Assembly (NCBI GenBank): GCA_001464585.1
Contig: LNFF01000022.1
Location: 1 to 64,000, forward strand
Length of the DNA stretch: 64,000 nucleotides
Origin: Gammaproteobacteria bacterium Ga0077554
GTDB lineage: Bacteria > Pseudomonadota > Gammaproteobacteria > Ga0077554 > Ga007554
Reading direction: 5' to 3'
Below the pieces are notes generated by a model. The model searched no databases. It was not told the origin of the DNA and saw only the letters and a program-made list of their open reading frames with translations. Position numbers and translations under genes: made by a program. Below, in pieces: positions 42,679-51,618 of this stretch; the first letter of the stretch is position 1; the number at the start of each line of letters is the position of its first letter.

Positions 42679-42840
42679 GATAATATTTAGGGGTCTCTAT
42701 AAATTCGATCAAGGTGCGAGGGCAAGGCGAAAATAGGTGAGAAAGCGGGGTGTACACGGAGTACATGAGCATTTTGAGCCTATTTTCAACGCCGCCATCG
42801 CGGCTTTAGCGAATTTATAGAGGTGCCCTTTAATATTATC
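42679..42840. repeat. Long inverted-repeat element next to cobS, with a partial copy at 41725
   Basis: GATAATATTTAG then GTCTCTATAAATTCG (from 42679) is matched in reverse complement by CGAATTTATAGAGGTGCCC then AATATTATC (42810-42840). The interior includes GGCGAAAATAGGTGAGAAAG and GAGCCTATTTTCAACGCCG, also partly complementary. The right arm holds the cobS stop codon. Bases 41725-41757 repeat the left end in reverse orientation (CCTTGATCGAATTT) and contribute the ribosome binding site of the btuF-like gene. Confidence 0.65.
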
Positions 42841-43576
42841 CCCACACCAATACTACCATCACCAATACACCGGCTTCCGCCAACTCACACACCGCACCCA
42901 AGGTATCGTCGGTAACACCGCCAATGCGCTGCATCATCATGCGGCGTATCAAATAACTCCCCAACAGTAACAGTAGCAGCAGTAAAATGCCGCCCCATGA
43001 CACCAGGAACAAGGTGCCTGCTACAACGGCCAGTAGCGTCCACATTGCACCTTGACGCGGCATGTGCGCGGCGCGTTCCGCACCGATGGCATCCAGGCTG
43101 ACATATGGCGTGGTCATCAACATCGCCACCATTACAGCACGGCCCATCACTGGCGCCAGCAAAAAAATCTCCAGCGCCGACTCTGCCGCCAGCACCGATA
43201 GCGCCGCAAATTTCATGATGAGCGTGATCATCAACACCAGCATCGCCACCGGACCACTGCGCGGCTCACGCAAAATTTCCAGGGTGCGCTGACGATCCGC
43301 ATGCCCCTCGGACCAGGCATCGGCGCTGTTTGCCAGACCCTTCAGGTGAATGCCGCCGGTAATCAGCGTCCACCCCACCAGTAATAACGCGGCTTGCACG
43401 CCCGGGTCTGTATCGGCCAATAACCAGTGCAGCAATACCAGCAATAACCCAATCAGAAAACCCACCAGCGGATAAGTAACGACCGAACGCCCCCAATCCT
43501 GCGGGGTAGGATAAGGCTGCGGCGGCACCGGAAGGCGCGTGAGCAGTTGCAGGGCCAGCCAGAAAGGGGTGAACAT
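42836..43576 (-). CDS. cobS: Adenosylcobinamide-GDP ribazoletransferase
   Basis: 246 residues, all hydrophobic helices. It joins alpha-ribazole to adenosylcobinamide-GDP in the last steps of cobalamin assembly. Signatures: FWLALQLLTRLPVP, RSVVTYPLVGFLIG, GGIHLKGLANSADAWSEG (about 72-89, the acidic metal site is usually DGLADxxDG; here it is degenerate, LKGLANSADAWSEGHAD) and APVMGRAVMVAML. Its start overlaps the cobC stop by one base. With cobC it forms the lower-ligand part of a cobamide pathway; no cobU or cobT is in the window. Confidence 0.9.
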   Translation of the reverse strand: MFTPFWLALQLLTRLPVPPQPYPTPQDWGRSVVTYPLVGFLIGLLLVLLHWLLADTDPGVQAALLLVGWTLITGGIHLKGLANSADAWSEGHADRQRTLEILREPRSGPVAMLVLMITLIMKFAALSVLAAESALEIFLLAPVMGRAVMVAMLMTTPYVSLDAIGAERAAHMPRQGAMWTLLAVVAGTLFLVSWGGILLLLLLLLGSYLIRRMMMQRIGGVTDDTLGAVCELAEAGVLVMVVLVWG

Positions 43577-44196
43577 TACAGAACCCCCGCATGAAACAAC
43601 AGGGTAGGCAGGGTTTGCCCGCCCTCATTTTCGACCCGAATCCGGGTAATGCCAGCATGCGGAACGGCGAGGCGAAACACGCGTTGCAACGGCATATCAA
43701 GCACATGCCGCACCACCATGCGAATTACCCCGGCATGGCCAACAATTAAAATATGTTTGCCGCTGTGGCGTGTCAGTATCTCGTCCCAGGCGGGAATCAC
43801 CCGATCACGAAACGCTGTCAACAACTCGGCGCCCGGCGGTACATTATTAAGCGGATCTAACCAGAAGCGCCGCAACAGCGCAGGGTCTTGCGCGGTCACC
43901 TCCGCCGCCGTGCGCCCTTCCCATTCGCCAAAACCAATTTCCATCAGGCGCGCATCAAATTCTAATGGCACAGCATGACGTTGCGCCAGTTCGGTGGCAA
44001 ATGCCGCGCAGCGTGACAGCGTGGAGCTGACAATCGCATCCCACGGACGGTGCCCCCCAATGGCAGTGCGCATCTGTGCCCATCCTTTTTCACTGAGGGG
44101 ATCATCTGACCGACCCCGGTATTTATTACCACCGACTGGTTCCCCGTGACGTATCAAATCTATGGTTGTAATTGTGTCAGGCATGCTTTTAATCAT
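43576..44196 (-). CDS. cobC: Alpha-ribazole phosphatase (histidine phosphatase family)
   Basis: 206 residues. Phosphoglycerate-mutase-like phosphatase: DLIRHGEPVGG (catalytic His about 17), SSTLSRCAAFATELA, EIGFGEWEGRTAAEV (acid region) and IVGHAGVIRMVVRHVL (second His). Overlap with cobS makes alpha-ribazole phosphatase the likely role rather than a general phosphatase. The start is ATG 44196; ATG 44184 (MPDT) is an alternative, and neither has a clear ribosome binding site. I looked for a cobalamin riboswitch upstream and did not see one. Confidence 0.88.
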   Translation of the reverse strand: MIKSMPDTITTIDLIRHGEPVGGNKYRGRSDDPLSEKGWAQMRTAIGGHRPWDAIVSSTLSRCAAFATELAQRHAVPLEFDARLMEIGFGEWEGRTAAEVTAQDPALLRRFWLDPLNNVPPGAELLTAFRDRVIPAWDEILTRHSGKHILIVGHAGVIRMVVRHVLDMPLQRVFRLAVPHAGITRIRVENEGGQTLPTLLFHAGVL

Positions 44197-44584
44197 TTTG
44201 TATCACTATTATAAACTCAGGTAAGCTTGCAATATCTGCGGAAAAGGTGAGGAACACACGCTTTTCTGCCTATCGTTCAGGGCGATCTACCCATCCTTTG
44301 AGTGGGGTATACTTGACGCTTCGTAACCAGCTAACTTTACTTTGTCCATTTCATGGTAGTTTTCAAGCATCCACTCCCCCGTATTACCGCGCCAACGCTC
44401 CGGATGCTTAATTCTACACCTGCTTGCGCCACGCTAATAGCGCTACATCCCTATATACTATTGATCCGGCCAAGGGAAGTTTTAACTTTTGAAGCAAGAA
44501 ATCTCACGTTTGAACTATCTCGGCGTGAATAGTGACTTCAAACTTCACCATGATTAAATATCTGGATGAAAAAACCGGGTAATA
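44197..44584. other. Intergenic gap upstream of cobC
   Basis: 388 bases between cobC and the decayed Crp/Fnr gene. It contains no convincing open frame, tRNA, or B12-box riboswitch. Only short AT-rich stretches and no clear inverted repeat were noticed. Confidence 0.4.
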
Positions 44585-45010
44585 TTACGCTTGCTTGCGT
44601 GCAACAAGGCTGTTTAGTGCAGGCTGGTCGAGGATTTCTATTTTTCCCCGAGATAATCTCACCCATCGGTGGCGCTCAAATTCTTTGGGTTGACGACTCA
44701 CCACCTCGCGCGCCGTGCCTAATTCAGCAGCACCCTCCAACAGGCAGGATGTCGTCAACTCGCAGACCTGGCCCGGCTGAATCCGGTATAAAGTAATCTC
44801 ATGCCCATTCTCCGAGACCTTCTGCACCCGCACCACTCCTTCCAATATCAGGAAATAATGCTGACAAGCGTCCCCATCCCGAAATAATGTGGCGCCCACA
44901 GGCTGGGTTATCACCAATGCCGACTGAATTGCCCTAAACCACGCCGGGTCGGCAATTCCCTGCAGAGCAGGAAAAGCTTTCAATCAGTGCAAAGTGGTTG
45001 TCTCGCTCAT
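44585..45010 (-). pseudogene. Crp/Fnr-family regulator with internal deletion and early stop
   Basis: The ATG at 45010 opens MSETTTLH and then meets TGA. After it the frame continues as LKAFPALQGIADPAWFRAI, a Crp/Fnr cyclic-nucleotide-binding domain (GATLFRDGDACQHYFLILEG, YRIQPGQVCELTTSCLLEG). It then jumps directly to ELGTAREVVSR and EFERHRWVRLSRGKIEILD, which is the recognition-helix end of the Crp-type HTH. About 85-90 residues (rest of the jelly roll, dimer helix, first HTH helices) are missing but the frame is kept. The remaining product, started at a TTG, would be about 130 residues and unlikely to work as a regulator. The intact form resembles ThnR/FnrN-like regulators. Confidence 0.8.
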
Positions 45011-45716
45011 GGCTTTTCGACTCTAACAAGTATTGAATTTAATTACTGCACGCAGACATTATCCTGAAAACGGCGGTTGAAGCCATGGCGAGAGCACCAC
45101 GCCATGGTAGCCACAAATGCACATGTATTGTGAACAACCGCCAAGAAACTCATGAAGACAACGGGGCAAGAGGGGAAAAGATACAAGAACATGCACGTCT
45201 AATAGCACATAGAGAAGAACAACCATTTGGTGACGGGGTCTTCCAGCCCGCTGAATCAGGCCAGAAGCATTTTATGATATATCTTTTTCAAACGATTATT
45301 ACCAATCGCCCCGCCACCCTTCCTAATGATACTTCTATCACTCACACTTACCTCCTATTTATCTCGATACCAATATAATCATCTCCTTCCGATATAGAAT
45401 AAGGTCATCCCTGGCTAAGCATAGCTGACCATATTAATAGGGATTTTTCTGTAACAAAGTCACATAAATATCAGGTGGTTGAACCCCTTCGCGTAACATG
45501 CTATTAAGTATGCTTTATCGGTGATTTCGAAAACAGGCATCCACTTAAGCTGGGTTTCCATGGGCACCCTGGCACTTTATTACGCCACAAACCGCATCCT
45601 CGCTGAGTGAATGGTGATATTGCCAGAGTATTGAAGGCATACCTTACAATGGGCGACGGCGGCGAACGAGTGACCTTGCGTCACCAAATGTACGGAAAAT
45701 GAAAAACACTTAATAT
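45011..45716. other. Intergenic gap, no gene recognised
   Basis: 706 bases without a supported gene. A 97-codon frame at 45085-45378 on the plus strand has no recognisable family, a Lys/His/Glu-rich composition and no ribosome binding site, so I did not call it. The region may be decayed DNA, in keeping with the broken Crp/Fnr gene beside it. The promoter of the rhombosortase gene should be in its right part. Confidence 0.4.
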
Positions 45717-46316
45717 ATGTCAAGTTCATACTTTGCTTATCGCTCTTTTCAGCCGCATATTTTCCCACTCGCCATTGCAGTGATAGCTATTTTTATCACG
45801 CTAGCGGGGTCAGATGTGCAGGAAGGGTTACGCTATGAACGGTCTCGCATTTTTACGGGTGAAATCTGGCGCCTCTTTACCGCCCATTTTGTGCATTTGG
45901 GCTGGATTCACCTGCTTATGAATCTGGTGGCGCTGGGGTTGATCTGGGGCTTGGCGTGGCGCGCATTACGGCCATCCGCATGGCTTGTCATTACCCTCGT
46001 CAGCATGGTAAGTGTAAGCGTGGGATTGGTGATGTTTAATCCCACGCTGGAGTGGTATGTGGGATTATCTGGAATGTTACATGGCCTGTTTCTAGCCGGG
46101 ATTATGGCAAACTTACGCTCTGGACATCGTCTTGAAATAATTTTGTTGCTGGCATTATGCGGCAAAGTTGCGTGGGAGCAGATCTACGGCGCACTGCCGG
46201 GCAGCGCAGAATTGGCGGGCGACGCAGTGGTGGTTGATGCCCATTTGTATGGATTGGTGGGGGGACTTTTAAGTGTGCTACCTTATGTTCTGTTGCAACA
46301 TCAAGGCAAGCAATAA
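45717..46316 (+). CDS. rrtA: Rhombosortase (rhomboid-family intramembrane protease)
   Basis: 199 residues, six membrane helices. Rhomboid features: HFVHLGWIHLLMNLVALGL (about 64-82), the catalytic Ser in VGLSGMLHGLFLAGI (about 115-129) and the catalytic His in VDAHLYGLVGGLL (about 176). The short length and WRLFTAHFVHLGW start are those of rhombosortases, which cut the C-terminal tail of GlyGly-CTERM proteins on their way to the type II secretion or surface route. No GlyGly-CTERM protein was seen in the window; neither the adjacent subtilase nor the repeat lipoprotein ends that way. A generic rhomboid role is the alternative. The ATG at 45717 has no clear binding site. Confidence 0.85.
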   Translation: MSSSYFAYRSFQPHIFPLAIAVIAIFITLAGSDVQEGLRYERSRIFTGEIWRLFTAHFVHLGWIHLLMNLVALGLIWGLAWRALRPSAWLVITLVSMVSVSVGLVMFNPTLEWYVGLSGMLHGLFLAGIMANLRSGHRLEIILLLALCGKVAWEQIYGALPGSAELAGDAVVVDAHLYGLVGGLLSVLPYVLLQHQGKQ

Positions 46317-46348
46317 AGCCATTTCTTCACTTCACTTTAATTGATCGT

Positions 46349-46660
46349 TCACTTCACTTTATTGATGGCTTTTACAGAGAGCGTTTTGCCCTGCATACAA
46401 AATGAAACTTCTACTTCTTCCGCCGAAAGTTGCACTTTATCACCGTTCTGGAAACCTTTAAAATCGCCCATCAAAGTATATTGGGTACCGTCGCTTGCCT
46501 GAAAAAGCTGACACTCCACCCCCCCTTCAACCAATACGCCAGTCAGCGATGCCATAGCCGATTTAGGCGCAACCGTCGCCGCACAGGCAACATTCAGAAT
46601 ACCCAATAGCGCAACTGCACAAAGACCAAAAATCTGCCTGTTCATCGGTAATGTTCGCAT
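46349..46660 (-). CDS. Small exported protein, DUF5818-like
   Basis: 103 residues from the ATG at 46660 (GGAAG upstream); ATG 46645 is the alternative. A signal peptide, FGLCAVALLGILNVACAATV, is followed by a compact beta domain: LTGVLVEGGVECQLFQASDG, YTLMGDFKGFQNGDKVQL and VSFCMQGKTLSVKAINKV. This is the DUF5818 pattern, function unknown. The Cys in VACAA is not in a good lipobox, so soluble periplasmic export is likely. It follows the subtilase gene by 53 bases on the same strand, so the two may be co-transcribed. Confidence 0.65.
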   Translation of the reverse strand: MRTLPMNRQIFGLCAVALLGILNVACAATVAPKSAMASLTGVLVEGGVECQLFQASDGTQYTLMGDFKGFQNGDKVQLSAEEVEVSFCMQGKTLSVKAINKVK

Positions 46661-46713
46661 GCAAACTTCCACAGCACTGGATAGGGCCTGGGGCGCGTCC
46701 TTGCGCGTTACCA

Positions 46714-48489
46714 TCAAAATGCGTTGCCGGGGATGGTGAATCGCAGGGCTCCGCTCCACCACATTCCCTCTTGCCCGGCAAGAACATCCACACCATCAAA
46801 TGCAGCATTGCCCGCACCACGATCATAGGTCACACCTGCCATACTGGGCAAAAATGTGGTGGCATTAACGCGTAATGACTGTACGATCAAGTTGCGGTCA
46901 TCGGGGGCTGCAAAACCATCATTGGTAAATACTATATCAATAGCGTGGTCAGTCGCGGCAGTAACATTCACTGAGAGATCATAGTTAGCAAATACAGTAG
47001 AGTTAACATTGAATGTGCCAACCACATTGCCATCAATACGCACCACCATTATTGGATAAATACCGTTTACTGGTGTGCCTCTTGCAACAATAGTGATGGG
47101 TGTTGCAACCGCAGCAGATGTCAACGCCTGATTAACATTGAGCCGCCCTTCGGTTACGGTGCGCCCGGCCAAAGAAGGTACTTTATCCACAGTTTGCATT
47201 AAGCGGTTTTTGATGTCTACTGGCGTAAAGTTTGGAAACTGGGCCAACACTAATGCCGCTGCACCTGCCACATGCGGTGTGGCCATGGATGTGCCACTCA
47301 AGAACCGGTAACCCGAAGACGTACACAAACTGCATCTTCCAGTAGGCACGGTGGACAGGATCGACACGCCGGGCGCACCCAGATCAACATTTACCGCACC
47401 GTAACTTGAAAATGAGGCCTTGTTATCATTGTGATCGGTCGCTGCAACACAGAGCACATTAGGTTGGGGGGAATTGCAGGGATAACTGGCCGTTGTATCA
47501 TTATTCGCATTGGCATTTCCCGCCGCTACCACAAACAGCATGCCGCGCTGATTTGCGGTGGCGATGGCATCTTCTATGGTTTGCGAGTAGGCGCCTCCCC
47601 CCCAGCTATTATTGGAAATTTTTGCGCCCATCGCCGAGGCATATAGAATCGCCCGCGCCGCGCCTATCGAACTGCCGCCACCATTGGCCGTCAGAAATTT
47701 AAGCGGCATGATTTTCACTTGCCACGCGACCCCGGTGACACCTGTAGCATTGTTGCCGACGGCGCCCACCGTACCGGCGGTATGCGTGCCGTGGCCCTGG
47801 TCATCCACAGGATTATTATCGTTGTTGGCAAAGTCCCAACCGCGCACGTCATCCACATAGCCGTTACGATCATCATCTATACCATTACCGGCAATCTCGC
47901 CGGGATTGATCCAGCTGTTTGCCGCCAGATCAGCATGGTTATACGCAACACCGGTATCAATAATCGCGACAGTGACTGCGGTGCTGCCAGTTTTTTTGTC
48001 CCATGCTTCTGGTCCATCAACATCGGCATCCGCTGTGCCGCCGGTCTGGCCGATATTATTTAATCCCCACATTTCAGCAAAACGCGGATCATTGGGTATA
48101 ATCTGCGTAGTATAAATATAGTTGGGCTCTACATATTCCACATCCGCACGCTTTGCATAGTACCGCATCAGCGCCTGGGTAGATTGCTTCCGGGTGCCGC
48201 GCACTCGATGGACTTTCACAACAGGTAATATCTCCATCGTTTGCGCACCAATCGCGGCATGTGCTGCTGCAACATCACTGGCCTGATCACCGATTTGTCC
48301 TGGCAAGCTGCGAAATTTAACCAGCACTTCACCTGGAACGTACGCCGCATGAATGTTAAAATGTGGTAGGGAGACAGGTTCTGCAGCGTATGCACCCGCT
48401 GAAAAAAGACCCAATCCGGCAACCATGATAACCAGCATTCGTGAAGTAATAACTGAACATCCTGAAAATTGTTTTTTGATGGCTTGCAT
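46714..48489 (-). CDS. Secreted subtilisin-family (S8) serine protease
   Basis: 591 residues. Signal peptide (VIMVAGLGLFSAGAYA, cut near residue 35), inhibitor-like propeptide (VPGEVLVKFRSLPGQ ... VEYVEPNYIYTTQ), then the S8 domain: Asp in VTVAIIDTGVAYNHADL, His in DDQGHGTHTAGTVGAVGNN and Ser in LSGTSMATPHVAGAAALVL, with the oxyanion Asn in AKISNNSWGGG. The C-terminal 130 residues (ITIVARGTPVNGIYPIMVV through IVFTNDGFAAPDDRNLIVQS) resemble a calcium-dependent CBM36/60-type carbohydrate-binding domain. The signal indicates secretion to the periplasm or beyond. It does not carry a GlyGly-CTERM tail. Confidence 0.93.
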   Translation of the reverse strand: MQAIKKQFSGCSVITSRMLVIMVAGLGLFSAGAYAAEPVSLPHFNIHAAYVPGEVLVKFRSLPGQIGDQASDVAAAHAAIGAQTMEILPVVKVHRVRGTRKQSTQALMRYYAKRADVEYVEPNYIYTTQIIPNDPRFAEMWGLNNIGQTGGTADADVDGPEAWDKKTGSTAVTVAIIDTGVAYNHADLAANSWINPGEIAGNGIDDDRNGYVDDVRGWDFANNDNNPVDDQGHGTHTAGTVGAVGNNATGVTGVAWQVKIMPLKFLTANGGGSSIGAARAILYASAMGAKISNNSWGGGAYSQTIEDAIATANQRGMLFVVAAGNANANNDTTASYPCNSPQPNVLCVAATDHNDNKASFSSYGAVNVDLGAPGVSILSTVPTGRCSLCTSSGYRFLSGTSMATPHVAGAAALVLAQFPNFTPVDIKNRLMQTVDKVPSLAGRTVTEGRLNVNQALTSAAVATPITIVARGTPVNGIYPIMVVRIDGNVVGTFNVNSTVFANYDLSVNVTAATDHAIDIVFTNDGFAAPDDRNLIVQSLRVNATTFLPSMAGVTYDRGAGNAAFDGVDVLAGQEGMWWSGALRFTIPGNAF

Positions 48490-48582
48490 ATAACCTCTTA
48501 GGAATTTTGTTGGGAGATCACTTGCGCTACCCTAGCATACCTTAGCATCACTTTAGGTCGCACGTCTCCAATTAGAGACGCA

Positions 48583-49464
48583 TCATTTACTGCCACCGCG
48601 TGCGGTAAACCATCCCGCCAACAAAATCAGTACACCGCCTATCCATTCACGAGGCAACACGACTTCACTTGTCAAAATTTGCGCTGATACGGCGCCTGCT
48701 ACCACTTCAAACAGCAGAATCACCGCTGAACGATGCACCGGAGTATGGGTAACGCCGTACTGTACTGCCCAAGTCATCACCATAATGCCGAGAGCGCCCA
48801 GCGCAAATACCGCCACGCCCAGCGCGGGTGTAACCACAGGCATCGGCAAGCTATAGATGAGTATGCCGATGCCCGACAACATCACCACGCCTAACCAGGT
48901 GACACTAGTCTTCACCGATACCGGCACCTGCTGCACTTTACGCACCAGCACGTTAGACAGGGCAAACGCCATGCCCGATGAAATCGCCAGCCAGTCGGCG
49001 CGGCTTTGCGGTGTGGGAATACCCAGCGCGGGATCCCACAACGTAATAAATGCGCCCACCATCGCCAACGCCAGGGCGGCCATTTCAAAGCGCGACGGCC
49101 GCTCCCTGAGCAACAGCGCGCCCAGCATCACCGTCCACAACGGCGAGAGATAAAACAGCAGCAGCACCCGCACCACGGTGCCTTCCAACAGCGCCAGAAT
49201 AAAAGCAATGTTGCACCAGCCGTTAGCCAAGGCGATGCCCAACATCAGCCAGCGGTATTCAAGTAACGCGGCACGGCGCATCCACAGCACTGGCAGTCCC
49301 ACCAGCAGTGCCGAGCTGTAAATCAGAAACGTCGCCCATAAGCCTGTGAGTCCGTGCGCGTCCAGCAGGCGCAGCGGATACCAGAAAACACCCCACAGCG
49401 TGGCGGCGACAAACAGGCCAATGACTGGCAGATTGGCAGACAAAAAGGAAGGTTTGGAAGGCAT
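48583..49464 (-). CDS. EamA/DMT-family transporter
   Basis: 293-residue membrane protein with ten predicted helices in two EamA halves (first: LFVAATLWGVFWYPLRLLDA; second: ADWLAISSGMAFALSNVLVR, then AGAVSAQILTSEVVLPREW). Members export amino acids or other metabolites; the substrate cannot be told. The frame is open to 49527, but MPSKPSF at 49464 gives the usual short N terminus. It is divergent from dapC, so a role in lysine-pathway metabolite export is possible but only a guess from position. Confidence 0.8.
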   Translation of the reverse strand: MPSKPSFLSANLPVIGLFVAATLWGVFWYPLRLLDAHGLTGLWATFLIYSSALLVGLPVLWMRRAALLEYRWLMLGIALANGWCNIAFILALLEGTVVRVLLLFYLSPLWTVMLGALLLRERPSRFEMAALALAMVGAFITLWDPALGIPTPQSRADWLAISSGMAFALSNVLVRKVQQVPVSVKTSVTWLGVVMLSGIGILIYSLPMPVVTPALGVAVFALGALGIMVMTWAVQYGVTHTPVHRSAVILLFEVVAGAVSAQILTSEVVLPREWIGGVLILLAGWFTARGGSK

Positions 49465-49556
49465 GCCTAAATAGCTTATAATGGACAATAATCTGAAAAC
49501 ATTCACCGCACTCCAAAGTATCGACATTATGTGTCATCAACATTAAGAGCTAACCC

Positions 49557-50756
49557 GTGAACCCCAATCTTTCCCGGCTCCAGCCTTATCCTTTCGAAAA
49601 ACTGGCCGGTCTCAAGGCAGGCGCGACGCCGCCCGCTGATTTACCGCACATTGGCCTGTCGATAGGTGAACCCCGCCATGCCACGCCCAGCTTCATTACC
49701 GAAGCGCTGATTACGCATCTGCATGGCCTGTCTAATTACCCGGTCACGCGGGGCAGCAGCGCGTTGCGTGAAGCCATCACCGGCTGGTTAACGCGGCGTT
49801 TTAATCTCGCGCCCGGCAGTCTCGACCCCGAGCGCCAGGTGCTGCCCGTCAATGGCACGCGCGAAGCGCTGTTCGCCTTTGCGCAATGTGTTGTCGATAC
49901 TACAAAGCGCCCGATAGTGATGATGCCCAATCCGTTTTACCAGATTTATGAAGGCGCGGCGCTCATCGCCGGCGCCGAGCCGTGGTTTCTCAATACCACC
50001 GCCGACCACGGCTTTGTGCCGGATTTTGACGCCGTGCCCAGCGACGTATGGGCTCGCTGCCAATTGCTGTACATCTGTTCGCCGGGCAACCCCACGGGCG
50101 CGGTCATGGACATTGCCACGCTGCAAAAGCTCATTCAGCTTGCCGACCAATACGACTTCATCATCGCCTCTGACGAATGCTATTCAGAGATCTATCTCGA
50201 CGAAAACGCACCGCCGCCTGGCCTGCTCGAAGCTGCCGCACGTCTTGGCCGTCACGACTACCGGCGGTGTATTGTATTCCATAGTTTATCAAAACGCTCG
50301 AATGTTCCCGGCATGCGTTCCGGCTTTGTGGCAGGCGACGCACAAATAATGGAAAAATTTCACCTTTATCGCACCTACCACGGCAGCGCCATGCCATCGC
50401 CTACACAGGCGGCCAGCACTGTAGCATGGAATGATGAACACCATGTACAACACAACCGCGCGCTGTACAAACAGAAATTCGACGCCGTGCTAGACATCCT
50501 GCAACCGGTGATGGACGTGCAGCGCCCCGCCGCCAGTTTTTACCTATGGCCACGCACGCCGATTAGCGACACCGAATTCGCGCGCAAACTCTATGCCCAA
50601 TACAATCTCACCGTATTGCCCGGCAGTTTCCTGTCGCGCACCGCACATGGCATCAACCCCGGCGAAAACTACATACGCATGGCACTCGTCGAACCGCTGC
50701 AAGAATGTGTAGAAGCGGCTTATCGCATTAAAGAATGTATCGCGCAGCAGCGATAA
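49557..50756 (+). CDS. dapC: N-succinyldiaminopimelate aminotransferase
   Basis: 399 residues from the GTG at 49557. It makes N-succinyl-2-amino-6-ketopimelate and N-succinyl-LL-diaminopimelate interconvert with glutamate in lysine and peptidoglycan synthesis. A class I/II PLP aminotransferase: SIGEPRHATPSFITEAL at the N terminus, ICSPGNPTGAVMDIATL, ASDECYSEIYLDE and the PLP-lysine segment VFHSLSKRSNVPGMRSGFVA. The neighbour dapD, 40 bases downstream, supplies its substrate, which supports this role over other aminotransferases. Confidence 0.92.
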   Translation: MNPNLSRLQPYPFEKLAGLKAGATPPADLPHIGLSIGEPRHATPSFITEALITHLHGLSNYPVTRGSSALREAITGWLTRRFNLAPGSLDPERQVLPVNGTREALFAFAQCVVDTTKRPIVMMPNPFYQIYEGAALIAGAEPWFLNTTADHGFVPDFDAVPSDVWARCQLLYICSPGNPTGAVMDIATLQKLIQLADQYDFIIASDECYSEIYLDENAPPPGLLEAAARLGRHDYRRCIVFHSLSKRSNVPGMRSGFVAGDAQIMEKFHLYRTYHGSAMPSPTQAASTVAWNDEHHVQHNRALYKQKFDAVLDILQPVMDVQRPAASFYLWPRTPISDTEFARKLYAQYNLTVLPGSFLSRTAHGINPGENYIRMALVEPLQECVEAAYRIKECIAQQR

Positions 50757-50796
50757 ATAAATCTCACCCCCTGATCAATAACAACCTGGAACCCCC

Positions 50797-51618
50797 ATGA
50801 ACGACATCAAAACAATTATCGAAGAAGCTTTTGAACGCCGCGCCGACATCACCCCGCGCAACGTCGATACGCTGGTTAAAGAAGCCATCATTGAAGCTGT
50901 CAACCTGCTCGACAGCGGCAAGGCGCGCGTCGCAGAAAAGAAAGACGGTCAATGGGTCGTCAATCAATGGCTGAAAAAAGCCGTGCTGCTGTCCTTCCGC
51001 ATTGAAGACAACAGCTTCATGAAAGGCGGCTTCACCAATTATTACGACAAAGTGCAACCCAAGTTCGCCGACTACAGCGCACGCGATTTTCGCGCCAGCG
51101 GTGTACGCGTAGTGCCGCCCGCCTCCGCACGCAAAGGCGCCCACATCGCGCCGGGCGTCGTGCTCATGCCCTCTTACGTCAACATCGGCGCCTATGTTGA
51201 CAGCGGCACCATGGTCGACACCTGGGCCACCGTCGGCTCCTGCGCGCAGATCGGCAAAAACGTACACCTCTCCGGCGGCGTCGGCATCGGCGGCGTGCTC
51301 GAACCCGTCCAGGCCGGCCCCACCATCATCGAAGACAACTGCTTCATCGGTGCCCGCTCCGAAGTCGTAGAAGGCGTCATCGTCGAAGAAGGTGCGGTGA
51401 TCTCCATGGGCGTCTACATCGGCGCCAGCACCCGCATCTACAACCGCATGACTGGCGAAATCCTCTATGGCCGCGTTCCCGCCGGCTCCGTAGTCGTGTC
51501 TGGTAACCTGCCCTCTGCCGATGGTAAATACAGCCTTTACTGCGCCGTCATCGTCAAACAAGTCGACGAAAAAACTCGCGGCAAAGTTGGGATTAATGAA
51601 TTGTTACGGGATATTTGA
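50797..51618 (+). CDS. dapD: 2,3,4,5-tetrahydropyridine-2,6-dicarboxylate N-succinyltransferase
   Basis: 273 residues, normal length. It transfers succinyl from succinyl-CoA to tetrahydrodipicolinate. The N-terminal helical part ([18 protein letters not shown]) is followed by a left-handed beta helix of hexapeptide repeats ([60 protein letters not shown]) and the C-terminal [17 protein letters not shown]. It is the second gene of the dapC-dapD pair and borders the accessory island on its right. Confidence 0.96.
   Translation: MNDIKTIIEEAFERRADITPRNVDTLVKEAIIEAVNLLDSGKARVAEKKDGQWVVNQWLKKAVLLSFRIEDNSFMKGGFTNYYDKVQPKFADYSARDFRASGVRVVPPASARKGAHIAPGVVLMPSYVNIGAYVDSGTMVDTWATVGSCAQIGKNVHLSGGVGIGGVLEPVQAGPTIIEDNCFIGARSEVVEGVIVEEGAVISMGVYIGASTRIYNRMTGEILYGRVPAGSVVVSGNLPSADGKYSLYCAVIVKQVDEKTRGKVGINELLRDI

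Noticed and set aside
45085-45378. 97-codon frame in the gap between the Crp/Fnr pseudogene and rhombosortase
   Set aside because: No recognisable family, odd composition, no ribosome binding site; treated as unassigned DNA.
50764-51561. Long open frame (265 codons) antisense to dapD
   Set aside because: Its composition (runs of Asp, Gly, Ala, His) is what results from reading the reverse strand of a GC-rich hexapeptide-repeat gene; no family or ribosome binding site.
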